DNA from: Branchiibius hedensis | GTDB lineage: Bacteria; Actinomycetota; Actinomycetes; Actinomycetales; Dermatophilaceae | NCBI RefSeq assembly: GCF_900108585.1 | Contig: NZ_UESZ01000001.1 | Location: 3,596,001 to 3,660,000, forward strand | DNA length: 64,000 nt | Reading direction: 5' to 3' | Shown here: positions 18,128 to 26,676 of the stretch, one piece after another | Layout of the letters: every line of letters starts with the position of its first letter | Numbering within the stretch: position 1 is the first letter of the stretch | Notes under the pieces: model-generated | Database searches by the model: none | What the model was told of the DNA's origin: nothing | Seen by the model: the letters and a program-made list of their open reading frames with translations, nothing else | Program-made: the position numbers and the translations under genes

Positions 18128-18193
18128 GAGTTCGGGGGGTTCGTGCTAAGTTCAATGCAGTTGCAGTTGCAGTTCCTCGCACGACGAGAAGGT

Positions 18194-18215
18194 GCCCGCC
18201 GATGCGGGCATTTTT
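18194..18215 (+). terminator. Intrinsic terminator with T-run, upstream of the cold-shock gene
   Basis: Arms GCCCGC and GCGGGC with a CGAT loop, followed by ATTTTT. This is the only classical T-tailed hairpin in the window. It may end the LysR transcript, or act as an attenuator if the cold-shock promoter lies upstream of it. Confidence 0.7.
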
Positions 18216-18326
18216 GCGTCAGGGCCTCATTTCGGTGGGGTGCCTGCGGGGGTCGTGAGTGCGGCTCGGTGTTCCGCACAAGGTGGGGCACCGGAATCAA
18301 CGCTTCACAGAAGAGAGTTACCCCGC

Positions 18327-18530
18327 ATGGCACAGGGAACCGTCAAGTGGTTCAACGCTGAAAAGGGCTTCGGCTTCATCGCCCAGGATGGCGGCGGCCC
18401 GGACGTTTTCGTCCACTACACCGCAATCCAGACCCAGGGTTACCGGTCGTTGGACGAGGCACAGCGCGTCGAGTTCGAGATCACCCAGGGCGACAAGGGT
18501 CCGCAGGCGACCAACGTCGTCGCCGTCTGA
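18327..18530 (+). CDS. Cold-shock protein (CspA family)
   Basis: 67 residues, a complete CSD. It begins [19 protein letters not shown] (RNP1 KGFGFI) and contains DVFVHY (RNP2), ending ATNVVAV. It binds single-stranded RNA/DNA and acts as an RNA chaperone. The start follows AAGAGAG. The upstream 196 bp holds no gene but carries three GCAGTT repeats (18157-18175) and a T-tailed hairpin, a possible regulated leader. A 17-bp perfect hairpin ends the transcript. Confidence 0.97.
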   Translation: MAQGTVKWFNAEKGFGFIAQDGGGPDVFVHYTAIQTQGYRSLDEAQRVEFEITQGDKGPQATNVVAV

Positions 18531-18567
18531 CCGCAGACTTCATGAACGACCGCTAGGTCGTCTCAGC

Positions 18568-18605
18568 AGAAGGCCCCGGCAACCTTACGGTTGCCGGGGC
18601 CTTCT
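18568..18605. terminator. 17-bp perfect hairpin, bidirectional between csp and LCP genes
   Basis: Arms AGAAGGCCCCGGCAACC and GGTTGCCGGGGCCTTCT with loop TTAC. It lies between convergent genes (csp stop 18530, LCP stop 18622) and would serve both. Confidence 0.9.
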
Positions 18606-18621
18606 GTGTGCTGTGGGTGGG

Positions 18622-20220
18622 TCAGCAGCTGTCGACCGTGTCGGAGATGGCCGTGCTGGTCGAGCTGGAGGGCGTCGAAGGCTCCGTGGTCGTGGTCGGG
18701 GTCGACGAGGAAGTGGTCGTCGGCGACTGGGACGTCGTCGGCGTCGGGGCCTTCGCGTCGTGCGGCTTGGCGATACCTTCGGCGACCAGTTCGCGCACGT
18801 GGTCGAAGTCGACGTGCGCGTTGTTCTTGGTCGTGATGTTGACCGTGCGCACGTTGCCCTTCTTCATCGTTTCGGCCAGCTGGGCGAAGGCCGGCAGATC
18901 GTCCTGCGGCATATCCAACGAGATGTTGTTCTTGGCGACGTTCATGATGTCGACGAAATGCGTCAGGAAGGTCACGGGGCTGGCCTGGCCGATGAGAGCG
19001 TTGACCATGCAGCGCTGGCGGCGCGTGCGGTCGTCGTCGCCGTTCTCGACGCGGCTGCGCGAGTACCACAGCGCCTGGTAGCCATCGAGCTTGTGATAGC
19101 CCTCCGGGATCCGGCCGGTGATGCTGCCCGGGATGACGTAGCCGCTCGCGGTCAACTTGCCGCCGATGGCGATGCCGCCCTTGGGCACGTTCATCCAGAC
19201 GCCGCCCATGGCGTCGACCAACTGCTGGAAGCCAGCGAGGTTCACCACGACGCTGTAATCGATCGGCAGCCCCGTGATCTCACCCACGACCTGTTTGGTG
19301 GTGGTCCAGCCCGGGTGGGTGTCGGAAGCAGGGAACAGGCTGCGGTGGTTGTACTCCGCCTCGACCCACACTGCATCCATCAGGCAGGCGTGCTGCGGGC
19401 AGCGGAAGCCATCGGGGTAGATCTTGTGCAGCGGGTTGTCCTCGGGGAAGGGGACCCCTTCGAAGTTGCGCGGAATGCTGATCAGGGTGGTGTCACCGGT
19501 CCGGGTATTGATGCTGGCCACCATCAGGGAGTCGGTGCGCACCGCCCAACGGTCCGCGCCCGCATCCGAGCCGATCAGCAGCAGATTGACCCGCGGGGTG
19601 TCCGCCCACGGGTCATCACCGGAGCTCGGCAGGTGTGCGGTGGTGGTGCCGTGATCGGTGAAGATCGTGTTGAAGGTGTCCTGGGTGACCAGGACGTATC
19701 GGGTGGCGGCCGTCGCTGGTGCCGCGACCAGCAGGCACATCACGAAGGCGAACCCGCGCTGCAACCATTTCGTTTGCTGCGGCCACCGCAGATCCATCGT
19801 CTCTCGTGCCGTGAGCACGATGCCGGCCAACCACAGCAGGCCGCCGATGATGAACAGGAAGAGCAGGAACCACAGACCCTTGCCGGTTCCGAGCCGCCCC
19901 GCGCCCTGCACGACGCCACCCTTGAACAGCATGAAACCCAGGACCACGGCTGCGACAGCGAACAGGCCGAGAAGGATCACGCCGACCCGGCGTGCTTTGG
20001 TGAAGATCAGACCCAGCCCCGGGATCACGGTGCTCATCGCGATCAACGTCAGCGCTCGGCGTACGTCATAGGCGTGCACGGTGCGCGCGGCGTGCCGGCT
20101 GACCGGGACGTCGTCCTTGACGTGCGCTGGCGGGGTTGGACTACTGGCTGCGCCCTGCCCTGGCAGCCGGTGTGCCGTAAACCCGCCGTTCCCCCCAGGG
20201 GTGCCAGGGTTGTCTGGCAT
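18622..20220 (-). CDS. LytR-CpsA-Psr (LCP) family cell-wall glycopolymer ligase
   Basis: 532 residues. A cytoplasmic Pro/Gly-rich N-terminus precedes about four membrane helices (55-190), then an extracytoplasmic LCP domain: VNLLLIGSDAG, RTDSLMVASIN, LISIPRNFEGVPFP, the D-A-MGGV motif and SRSRVENGDDDRTRRQRC (the Arg-rich pyrophosphate/lipid-binding stretch). It closes with a Thr/Ser/Pro-rich tail. LCP enzymes transfer undecaprenyl-phosphate-linked glycopolymers to peptidoglycan. Four N-terminal helices instead of one is a variant seen in actinobacterial LCP proteins. Monocistronic. Confidence 0.92.
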   Translation of the reverse strand: MPDNPGTPGGNGGFTAHRLPGQGAASSPTPPAHVKDDVPVSRHAARTVHAYDVRRALTLIAMSTVIPGLGLIFTKARRVGVILLGLFAVAAVVLGFMLFKGGVVQGAGRLGTGKGLWFLLFLFIIGGLLWLAGIVLTARETMDLRWPQQTKWLQRGFAFVMCLLVAAPATAATRYVLVTQDTFNTIFTDHGTTTAHLPSSGDDPWADTPRVNLLLIGSDAGADRWAVRTDSLMVASINTRTGDTTLISIPRNFEGVPFPEDNPLHKIYPDGFRCPQHACLMDAVWVEAEYNHRSLFPASDTHPGWTTTKQVVGEITGLPIDYSVVVNLAGFQQLVDAMGGVWMNVPKGGIAIGGKLTASGYVIPGSITGRIPEGYHKLDGYQALWYSRSRVENGDDDRTRRQRCMVNALIGQASPVTFLTHFVDIMNVAKNNISLDMPQDDLPAFAQLAETMKKGNVRTVNITTKNNAHVDFDHVRELVAEGIAKPHDAKAPTPTTSQSPTTTSSSTPTTTTEPSTPSSSTSTAISDTVDSC

Positions 20221-20430
20221 CGAAGAGTCTCTCTTTCAAACGATATGCATCAGCATTCTCACCTATGCAACGTCCGATCATTGCATCCCGGGCTGAGCAT
20301 GCCATGCGATCTGGGTGATAAAGAGGCTGGCCAGGCAGATCTCAGGGAATGCTCAGGGAGGCGGCGGAAGAGGCGGAGGGAACCGTCGGTCGCTGCGCTC
20401 CCTCCTCCCAAATCCCCCGTGCCCATTCAA

Positions 20431-20480
20431 CGAAGAGGGACCGCACCCCTCGCTGGCGCTCGGAGCACGGTCCCTCTTCG
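20431..20480 (-). terminator. Hairpin downstream of tRNA-Ser (GCU)
   Basis: Arms CGAAGAGGGACCG (20431-20443) and CGGTCCCTCTTCG (20468-20480), perfect over 13 bp, directly after the tRNA 3' end on the minus strand. It is probably the tRNA transcript terminator. The rest of 20221-20484 holds only this and the LCP promoter region. Confidence 0.75.
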
Positions 20481-20484
20481 TTGG

Positions 20485-20575
20485 CGGAGGCGGAGGGATT
20501 TGAACCCTCGATGGGGGTTTAGCCCCAAACCCGCTTAGCAGGCGGGCGCCATAGACCGGACTAGGCGACGCCTCC
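20485..20575 (-). tRNA. tRNA-Ser (GCU)
   Basis: Class II tRNA, 91 nt on the minus strand. Acceptor arms are GGAGGCG and CGCCTCC with discriminator G. The anticodon loop CTGCTAA gives anticodon GCT. The variable arm is long (TTGGGGCTAAACCCCCA) and the T-loop is GTTCAAATC. CCA is not encoded. Confidence 0.96.
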
Positions 20576-20734
20576 CCACTCAGCCCTGGGGCCGAGTCGC
20601 TCACGTAGCCGCAGCAGGTGAGCGACCGCAAGGTTACCGGCAGCAGCAGCGCGCTCCAAACCGCACCCGTGGCCGGTGGCCGCCGAGGTGGGTCGAGCGT
20701 CCGTGTGTTGTCGCGGTGGGCTGCGGAGCGGGCG

Positions 20735-21070
20735 CTACGAAGACCGCGCGGCAGCCGCCAGGATCGCGACCAGGGCGACGATCTCCGCGGCCCCGAGAGT
20801 GACACCGATCGCGGCCAACGCCCAGGTCCGGCGGAAGTCGCCACCAGCGCGGCGTTGACGGGCAGCGACGACCAGGCCGATCACTCCCAGGACCACAGCG
20901 ATGAATGCCAGAGCGAGGTACACCGGCACCGCCGGAAAGATCAGGTAGCCCCACTCGTGGTCGACGGCCCACGACAGAAAGATCACCAGGGCGATCAGCA
21001 CCACGGCGAGCGCCGCGCTCACGACGGAACCGACGCCCCACCCCCGTGCTCGATCGGCTGGCTCAGACAT
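20735..21070 (-). CDS. Small membrane protein, function unknown
   Basis: About 111 residues from ATG 21070 (MSEPADRARGWGVGS). Three predicted membrane helices (about 15-37, 43-68, 85-108) are linked by a short Arg-rich loop (ARQRRAGGDFRR). It resembles small DUF4190-like actinobacterial membrane proteins, but I cannot name the family. It is isolated between tRNA-Ser and the divergent hpxO-like gene. An ATG three codons upstream is an equally possible start. Confidence 0.65.
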   Translation of the reverse strand: MSEPADRARGWGVGSVVSAALAVVLIALVIFLSWAVDHEWGYLIFPAVPVYLALAFIAVVLGVIGLVVAARQRRAGGDFRRTWALAAIGVTLGAAEIVALVAILAAAARSS

Positions 21071-21220
21071 GAGGCGCATCGTACGGACCGCCGGGGACTG
21101 TGAGCCAGGACACGCCCCGGAGACCAGCCTGTAACGCGCCCGCAATCTGGCCGAACAACGCCGGAATCACGCCGAACCTAGCGTTGAAGGACCAGACGGC
21201 GGCTACGGACGGAGCGCGGG

Positions 21221-22378
21221 ATGAAGGCCATCATCGTCGGGGCGGGAATGGGCGGCCTGAGCGCGGCGATCGCACTCAAACAGGCCGGCTTCGAGACCGC
21301 GGTCTACGAGCAGGTCACCGAGAACAAACCGGTCGGCGCTGCGATCTCCGTGTGGTCCAACGGCGTGAAGTGCATGAACTACCTCGGTCTGCACGAGCAG
21401 ATGGTCAAGCTCGGCGGGGTCATGGACACCATGGCGTACGTCGATGGCCTGACCGGGCAGGAGATGTGCCAGTTCTCGTTGGCTCCCCTGATCGACCAGG
21501 TGGGGCAGCGGCCGTTCCCGGTCGCGCGCGCGGAATTGCAGCTGATGCTCATGCAGGAATACGGGATCGACGACATTCACTTCGGCATGCGGATGATCGA
21601 CATCACCGACGACGGCACCCAGGTGACGGCGACGTTCGCCGACGGTTCGACCGCAACCGGGGATCTGCTGATCGGCGCTGACGGAGCCAAGTCGATGACC
21701 CGCGACTACGTCCTGGGTGAGCCGACGCAGCGTCGCTACGCCGGTTACGTGAACTGGAACGGTTTGGTCCCGGTCAACACCGACTTCGGCCCCGCCGACC
21801 AGTGGACGACGTACGTCGGCGAGGGCAAACGGGTCTCGGTCATGCCGGTCTCCGACGGCCGGTTCTACTTCTTCTTCGACGTCCCGCTGCCCGCCGGCCT
21901 GGAGTACGACCGGTCCACCGCCAAAGAGGTGCTGACGGAGCACTTCGGGCACTGGGCGCCGGGCGTGCAATCGCTGATCGAGACGCTGGATCCGATGACC
22001 ACCAACCGGGTGGAGATCTTCGACGTCGAGCCGTTTCACACCTGGTCCAAGGGCCGGGTGACGCTGGTCGGAGACGCCGGCCACAACACGACCCCCGACA
22101 TCGGTCAGGGCGGTTGCTCGGCGATGGAGGATGCGATCTCGTTGTCCATTGCGTTGCGGGTCAACACCCTCGGCGTCGAGGACGCGTTGAAGCGATACGA
22201 GAAGAAGCGGACCGAGCGGGCGGGTGACCTGGTGCTGCGGGCCCGCAAGCGGTGCGACGTGACGCATGCGAAGGATCCGGCCGCGACGCAGGCCTGGTAC
22301 GACGAGCTGCGGGCTGAGGACGGCAGCGGCATCATCCGCGGCATCGTGAGCAATATCGAAGGAAACCCGCTGGACTGA
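21221..22378 (+). CDS. hpxO: FAD-dependent urate hydroxylase (HpxO type)
   Basis: 385 residues. It is a class A flavoprotein monooxygenase with Rossmann [15 protein letters not shown] at the N-terminus and [22 protein letters not shown] near residue 285. Recalled similarity to Klebsiella HpxO is very strong over [60 protein letters not shown] and [13 protein letters not shown]. HpxO oxidises urate with NADH and O2 to 5-hydroxyisourate, an alternative to uricase. The gene stands alone here, about 36 kb from the allantoin cluster at the window end, which uses the product of this step. HIU hydrolase and OHCU decarboxylase genes are not in the window. Confidence 0.88.
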   Translation: MKAIIVGAGMGGLSAAIALKQAGFETAVYEQVTENKPVGAAISVWSNGVKCMNYLGLHEQMVKLGGVMDTMAYVDGLTGQEMCQFSLAPLIDQVGQRPFPVARAELQLMLMQEYGIDDIHFGMRMIDITDDGTQVTATFADGSTATGDLLIGADGAKSMTRDYVLGEPTQRRYAGYVNWNGLVPVNTDFGPADQWTTYVGEGKRVSVMPVSDGRFYFFFDVPLPAGLEYDRSTAKEVLTEHFGHWAPGVQSLIETLDPMTTNRVEIFDVEPFHTWSKGRVTLVGDAGHNTTPDIGQGGCSAMEDAISLSIALRVNTLGVEDALKRYEKKRTERAGDLVLRARKRCDVTHAKDPAATQAWYDELRAEDGSGIIRGIVSNIEGNPLD

Positions 22379-22420
22379 ACCCGCCCGTCAGGGTCGCCTA
22401 ACCCGGCGTAGCGTTGAATT

Positions 22421-23827
22421 ATGACGACTGACGTGGGACCGGTGAAGGTACGGATCGAACGGGACTCGATGGGAGAGGTCGAGGTCCCCTACGACGCAAA
22501 ATGGCGGGCGCAGACCCAGCGAGCGGTGGCCAACTTCCCGATCTCGGGCCAGCCCATCGAACGTGAGCTGATCGCGGGGCTGGCGTTGATCAAGGGTGCC
22601 GGCGCCCGGGTGCGTGCGGCTCGCGGTGTCTTGGCCCAGGACAAGGCCGACGCCATCGCCGCCGCCGCTGCCGAGGTCGCGCAGGGCGACTGGGACGACC
22701 AGTTCCCGATCGATGTCTTCCAGACCGGTTCGGGCACCTCCTCCAACATGAACGCCAACGAGGTCATCGCCACGCTGGCGCAGGAGAAGTTGGGTCAGCC
22801 GGTCCACCCGAACGACGACGTGAACGACCCGCTGTCCAGCAACGACCAGTTCCCGTCGGCGATGCACGTGGCCGCGACCAAGGCGGTCGTGAACGACCTG
22901 ATCCCGGCGTTGGAGCATCTGGCGACCGCGTTGGAGGCGAAGGCGAGTGCCTTTGCGACCGTGGTGAAGTCGGGGCGCACCCACCTGATGGACGCGACGC
23001 CCGTCACCCTGGGTCAGGAGTTCAGCGGCTATGCCGCCCAGGTGAGGTACGGCGTTGACCGGCTGCGCGGCGTACTGCCCCAGGTCGCGGAGCTGCCCCT
23101 GGGAGGTACGGCGGTCGGCACCGGGATCAACGCACCCGCCGGTTTCGCAGGTGAGGTCATCCGTCTTCTCGCCGAGGAGACCGGTCTGCCGCTGACCGAG
23201 GCGCGGAACCACTTCGAGGCGCAGGGTGCTCGCGACGGGCTGGTCGAGCTGTCGGGCGTGCTGCGCACGATCGCGGTGGGTCTGAACAAGATCAGCAACG
23301 ACATCCGATGGATGGGATCGGGGCCGCGCACCGGCCTCGGCGAGATCCACCTTCCGGACCTGCAGCCGGGGTCTTCGATCATGCCGGGCAAGGTGAACCC
23401 CGTTCTGGCCGAAGCGATGTGCCAGGTCGTCGCCCAGGTGATCGGCAACGACGCCGCCGTCGCGTGGGGTGGTGCCGCCGGCAACTTCGAACTCAACGTG
23501 ATGCTGCCGGTGATCGCGCGCAACGTGTTGGAGTCGATTCGGCTGTTGTCTACTGTCACAACGGTTTTCGCCGACCGATGTGTCGACGGCATCGAGGCTG
23601 ACGTGGACCAGTGCCGCACCTATGCGGAGTCCTCGCCGTCGATTGTGACGCCGCTGAACCACTTCGTGGGATACGACGAAGCAGCCGCGATCGCCAAGCA
23701 GTCGCTCAAGGAGCGCAAGACGATCCGGGAAGTCGTGATCGAGCGCGGCCACCTGACGGACGGCACGCTGACCGAGGAGCAGCTGGACAAGGCGCTCGAC
23801 GTGTTGTCGATGACCAAACTGGCCTGA
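22421..23827 (+). CDS. fumC: Class II fumarate hydratase
   Basis: 468 residues, standard for FumC. It interconverts fumarate and L-malate in the TCA cycle. Superfamily motifs are [15 protein letters not shown] (about 105-119), [19 protein letters not shown] (catalytic His in THLMDA) and the signature [16 protein letters not shown] (about 317) with the catalytic Ser. The ATG at 22421 gives the usual N-terminus. It is a single gene, convergent with gtrA and 7 bp from it. Confidence 0.97.
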   Translation: MTTDVGPVKVRIERDSMGEVEVPYDAKWRAQTQRAVANFPISGQPIERELIAGLALIKGAGARVRAARGVLAQDKADAIAAAAAEVAQGDWDDQFPIDVFQTGSGTSSNMNANEVIATLAQEKLGQPVHPNDDVNDPLSSNDQFPSAMHVAATKAVVNDLIPALEHLATALEAKASAFATVVKSGRTHLMDATPVTLGQEFSGYAAQVRYGVDRLRGVLPQVAELPLGGTAVGTGINAPAGFAGEVIRLLAEETGLPLTEARNHFEAQGARDGLVELSGVLRTIAVGLNKISNDIRWMGSGPRTGLGEIHLPDLQPGSSIMPGKVNPVLAEAMCQVVAQVIGNDAAVAWGGAAGNFELNVMLPVIARNVLESIRLLSTVTTVFADRCVDGIEADVDQCRTYAESSPSIVTPLNHFVGYDEAAAIAKQSLKERKTIREVVIERGHLTDGTLTEEQLDKALDVLSMTKLA

Positions 23828-23834
23828 GCCGGCC

Positions 23835-24293
23835 TCAGAGTTCGGTCGGGATAGCCTCCGCCGCTTCCTGCGCGGTCGGGGCGGGGCTCATCCAGCGTCG
23901 TAGCAACACGAAGCGCACCACGGTCGCGATCGCGTTGCCGGCCGCGACCGTCACAGTGGCCCACCAGGTGGAGGCGTCCGGTGCGATGTGATGCAGCACG
24001 ACCAGCGCCAACGCCGTCGCCGCCCAGGTCACGGCGAGCAGCGCCAGACTTTGTAGTTGGACCTTGGCGTGCCCCTGCGAGCCGCGGACGCCGAAGGTGA
24101 AGAACCGGTTGGCGGCCGTGTTGATCACCGTGCACAGCACCAGCGCCACGAAATTCGCGACCTGACGACCCATGATCTGGTCGAGCAGCGCGAAGAGCAC
24201 CAGGTTGAGAACGGTGCTGGCCACGCCGATGATCGCGAACCGAACCAGTTGACCGGACAGGACCCGGCGGGGAGGAGAATCCGTGACGGTCAT
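23835..24293 (-). CDS. GtrA-family membrane protein
   Basis: 152 residues with four membrane helices. The start of the domain (VRFAIIGVASTVLNLVLFALL) and ANRFFTFG between helices 2 and 3 are diagnostic of GtrA. GtrA proteins are proposed flippases for polyprenyl-linked sugars in cell-wall glycosylation. Its ATG overlaps the stop of the upstream histidine kinase gene (ATGA), so it belongs to the two-component operon. Confidence 0.9.
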   Translation of the reverse strand: MTVTDSPPRRVLSGQLVRFAIIGVASTVLNLVLFALLDQIMGRQVANFVALVLCTVINTAANRFFTFGVRGSQGHAKVQLQSLALLAVTWAATALALVVLHHIAPDASTWWATVTVAAGNAIATVVRFVLLRRWMSPAPTAQEAAEAIPTEL

Positions 24294-25846
24294 CGGTTGG
24301 CCAGCACTCGGTCGGCGGATTCCTCCGCTGTTTCATCCGGCTGACGCGCTGGCAGCGAGATGCGGAAGACGGTGTTGCCCGGTTCGGAGGACACGGTGAC
24401 CGTCCCGTGGTGCGCGGCCACCACGGCGCTGACGATCGACAGCCCGAGACCGGTGGATCCTTCGGTGCGCGTGCGGGCTTCGTCGCCGCGGGTGAACCGC
24501 TCGAAGATCCGTGGCACCAGCTCGGGGTCGATGCCCGGTCCGTTGTCCGCGATGCTGATCTCGACCTGATCGCCGACCGTCCGGGCGCTGGCGACCACCT
24601 TCGTGCCGGCGGGAGTGTGCCGTCGAGCGTTGCCTAGCAGATTGATGATGACCTGTCGCAGACGGGCTTCATCGCCCTCGAGCTCGACCGGTTCGTCGGG
24701 TAGGTCCAGTTGCCAGTCGTGGTCGGGACTGGCCGCGTGCGCGTCGCCGATCGTTTCGAGCAGCAGCCGTGTGACGTCGACCTCCGAGCGCTCCAGCGGC
24801 CGGCCGGCGTCGAGTCGGGCAAGCAGCAGCAGGTCCTCGACCAGGGTGGTCATCCGGTCGGCTTCGGATTCGATCCGCCCGAGGGCGTGCGAAACCGTCT
24901 GGGGGACGGGCTCTTTCTCGCGGCGGGACAACTCGGCGTACCCACGGATGGACGCGAGCGGCGTACGCAATTCGTGGCTGGCGTCCGCCACGAACTGACG
25001 CACCTGCAACTCACTGGCGTAGCGCGCGTCCAGCGCGTGATTGACGTGATCGAGCATCTCGTTGAGCGCTAGACCTACCTGGCCGACCTCGGTGCCTGGA
25101 TCGGTGTCCGCTTCGGCGACCCGGTCGGACATCTCCACCTTGCCCTCGGACAGCGGCAGGTGCGACACCCGAGTCGCCGTCGCGGCGACCCGGCGGAGCG
25201 GTTGAAGGGTCCGGCGCACGATCCACGCGACGCCGGCCGCAACCAGGAGTACGCCGGCTCCGGACAGCAGCGCGATCGCCAGGGCGGTGCGGGCCACTGT
25301 GCTGGTGACCCAGTCGACCGGAACACCGATGACGCTGGAGACCTCGACGACCGAGACGTCCGAGTCGGACGTTCCGGTGCGGACCAGTTGCTGGTTCTGT
25401 ACGGCGACCACTCGGTAGCGGCCCAGGTCGCCCAGGGAGATGGTCGTGGGGTTACTGCCGATGCCGGCCTCGCGCAGCTGCGACACCTGACCGGAGGTGA
25501 GCGCGATGTTCTCGCCACCGAGTCGGGTCACGTAGGCGCGGGGCACTCGAGTGCGGGTCTCGTAGTCCCAGGCGGTGACGACGGTGTCATTGGGACCGAG
25601 GTCGACCCGCAGCGAGCCACCGTTGCCCGGGCTGCCAGCGGGTCCGCCGCCGTTGCCAGGGCCGCCGTTGGCCAGCATCTGCGCGCTGGAGGTCAGCTGC
25701 TGGTCGACCTGGTTGGTCAACGTGTTCCGCAACGCCACCACGGTGAGGCTGCCGACAGCGGCCGTCGTGATCAGGAAGAGCGCGATCAGCGACACGACCA
25801 ACTGGGTGCGCAGCGTCCATCGGCTGGGGTTGGCGGTGAAGGTCAC
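24290..25846 (-). CDS. Sensor histidine kinase with HAMP domain
   Basis: About 518 residues from GTG 25846, 13 bp after the response regulator stop. ATG 25897 would add 17 residues and overlap that gene. TM1 is near residue 15-35, then a periplasmic sensor region of about 150 residues with a Gly/Asn-rich segment, TM2, and HAMP (RRTLQPLRRVAATATRVS). HisKA follows with phospho-acceptor His in ASHELRTPLASIRGY, and the HATPase with N-box NLLGNARRHTPAG and G-boxes DNGPGI and GLGLSIV. It is the classic EnvZ/TcrY-type kinase for the adjacent OmpR regulator; the signal is unknown. Confidence 0.93.
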   Translation of the reverse strand: MTFTANPSRWTLRTQLVVSLIALFLITTAAVGSLTVVALRNTLTNQVDQQLTSSAQMLANGGPGNGGGPAGSPGNGGSLRVDLGPNDTVVTAWDYETRTRVPRAYVTRLGGENIALTSGQVSQLREAGIGSNPTTISLGDLGRYRVVAVQNQQLVRTGTSDSDVSVVEVSSVIGVPVDWVTSTVARTALAIALLSGAGVLLVAAGVAWIVRRTLQPLRRVAATATRVSHLPLSEGKVEMSDRVAEADTDPGTEVGQVGLALNEMLDHVNHALDARYASELQVRQFVADASHELRTPLASIRGYAELSRREKEPVPQTVSHALGRIESEADRMTTLVEDLLLLARLDAGRPLERSEVDVTRLLLETIGDAHAASPDHDWQLDLPDEPVELEGDEARLRQVIINLLGNARRHTPAGTKVVASARTVGDQVEISIADNGPGIDPELVPRIFERFTRGDEARTRTEGSTGLGLSIVSAVVAAHHGTVTVSSEPGNTVFRISLPARQPDETAEESADRVLANR

Positions 25847-25859
25847 GAAGGACCCCGGA

Positions 25860-26582
25860 TCAGGAGGTGGCGGGTTTGAGCACGTACCCCGCGCCACGCA
25901 TGGTGTGGATCATCGGCGCACGGCCGGCGTCGATCTTCTTGCGCAGGTAGGAGATGTACAGCTCGACCACGTTGGCCTGGCCACCGAAGTCGTAATGCCA
26001 CACGCGGTCGAGGATCTGAGCCTTGGACAGCACCCGCTTGGGGTTGCGCATCATGTAGCGCAGCAACTCGAACTCGGTTGCGGTCAGGCTGATCTCTTCA
26101 CCGTCGCGGGTGACCTCGTGACTGTCCTCGTCGAGCTTGAGGTCGCCGACCACCAGCACGGAGGAGGAGTCCTCGGTCAACTGCACCGAACGGCGCAGCA
26201 GGGCCCGCACCCGGGCAACGACCTCCTCGAGACTGAACGGCTTGGTGACGTAGTCATCGCCACCAGCGGTGAGGCCGGCCACGCGGTCCTCCACCGAGTC
26301 GCGAGCGGTCAGGAAGAGCACGGGCAACGTCGGGTCGTCGTCGCGCAACCGACGCAGCACCTCCATCCCGTCGAAGTCGGGCAGCATCATGTCCAGGACG
26401 ACGGCGTCCGGTTTGAACTCCTTGGAGGTCTTCACGGCGCTGGTGCCGGTGGCAGCGCTCTTGATCTCCCAGCCCTCGTAACGCAGGGCCATGCTCAGCA
26501 ACTCAGTCAGGTTGCTCTCGTCATCGACGACCAGGACGCGGACGGGCGTGCCGTCGGGACGCTTCAACGTGGATGTGCTCAT
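25860..26582 (-). CDS. OmpR-family response regulator
   Basis: About 240 residues from ATG 26582 (MSTSTLKRPDG). The receiver domain has acidic pair VVDDE, phospho-acceptor Asp in AVVLDMMLPDFDG, Thr in LFLTARDS and Lys in DDYVTKPF. The C-terminal winged helix has the OmpR pattern SLTATEFELLRYMMRNPKRVLSK and ISYLRKKID. It is the first gene of the RR-HK-GtrA operon on the minus strand. It resembles TcrA/TrcR-type actinobacterial regulators; targets are unknown. Confidence 0.95.
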   Translation of the reverse strand: MSTSTLKRPDGTPVRVLVVDDESNLTELLSMALRYEGWEIKSAATGTSAVKTSKEFKPDAVVLDMMLPDFDGMEVLRRLRDDDPTLPVLFLTARDSVEDRVAGLTAGGDDYVTKPFSLEEVVARVRALLRRSVQLTEDSSSVLVVGDLKLDEDSHEVTRDGEEISLTATEFELLRYMMRNPKRVLSKAQILDRVWHYDFGGQANVVELYISYLRKKIDAGRAPMIHTMRGAGYVLKPATS

Positions 26583-26676
26583 GGTGTCCAGTCTTAGGTC
26601 GGGCACTATGTGTGCGCCAGGGTCAACCTGTGAGAAGTCTATGCCTGCTCTGTGGCTGACGTGCCGTGAGTGACCG

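Noticed and set aside
18259-20538. 759-codon plus-strand open frame across the LCP gene
   Set aside because: It is the antisense shadow of the LCP gene fused to the csp and tRNA regions; composition is Arg/His/Gln-rich and has no family motifs.
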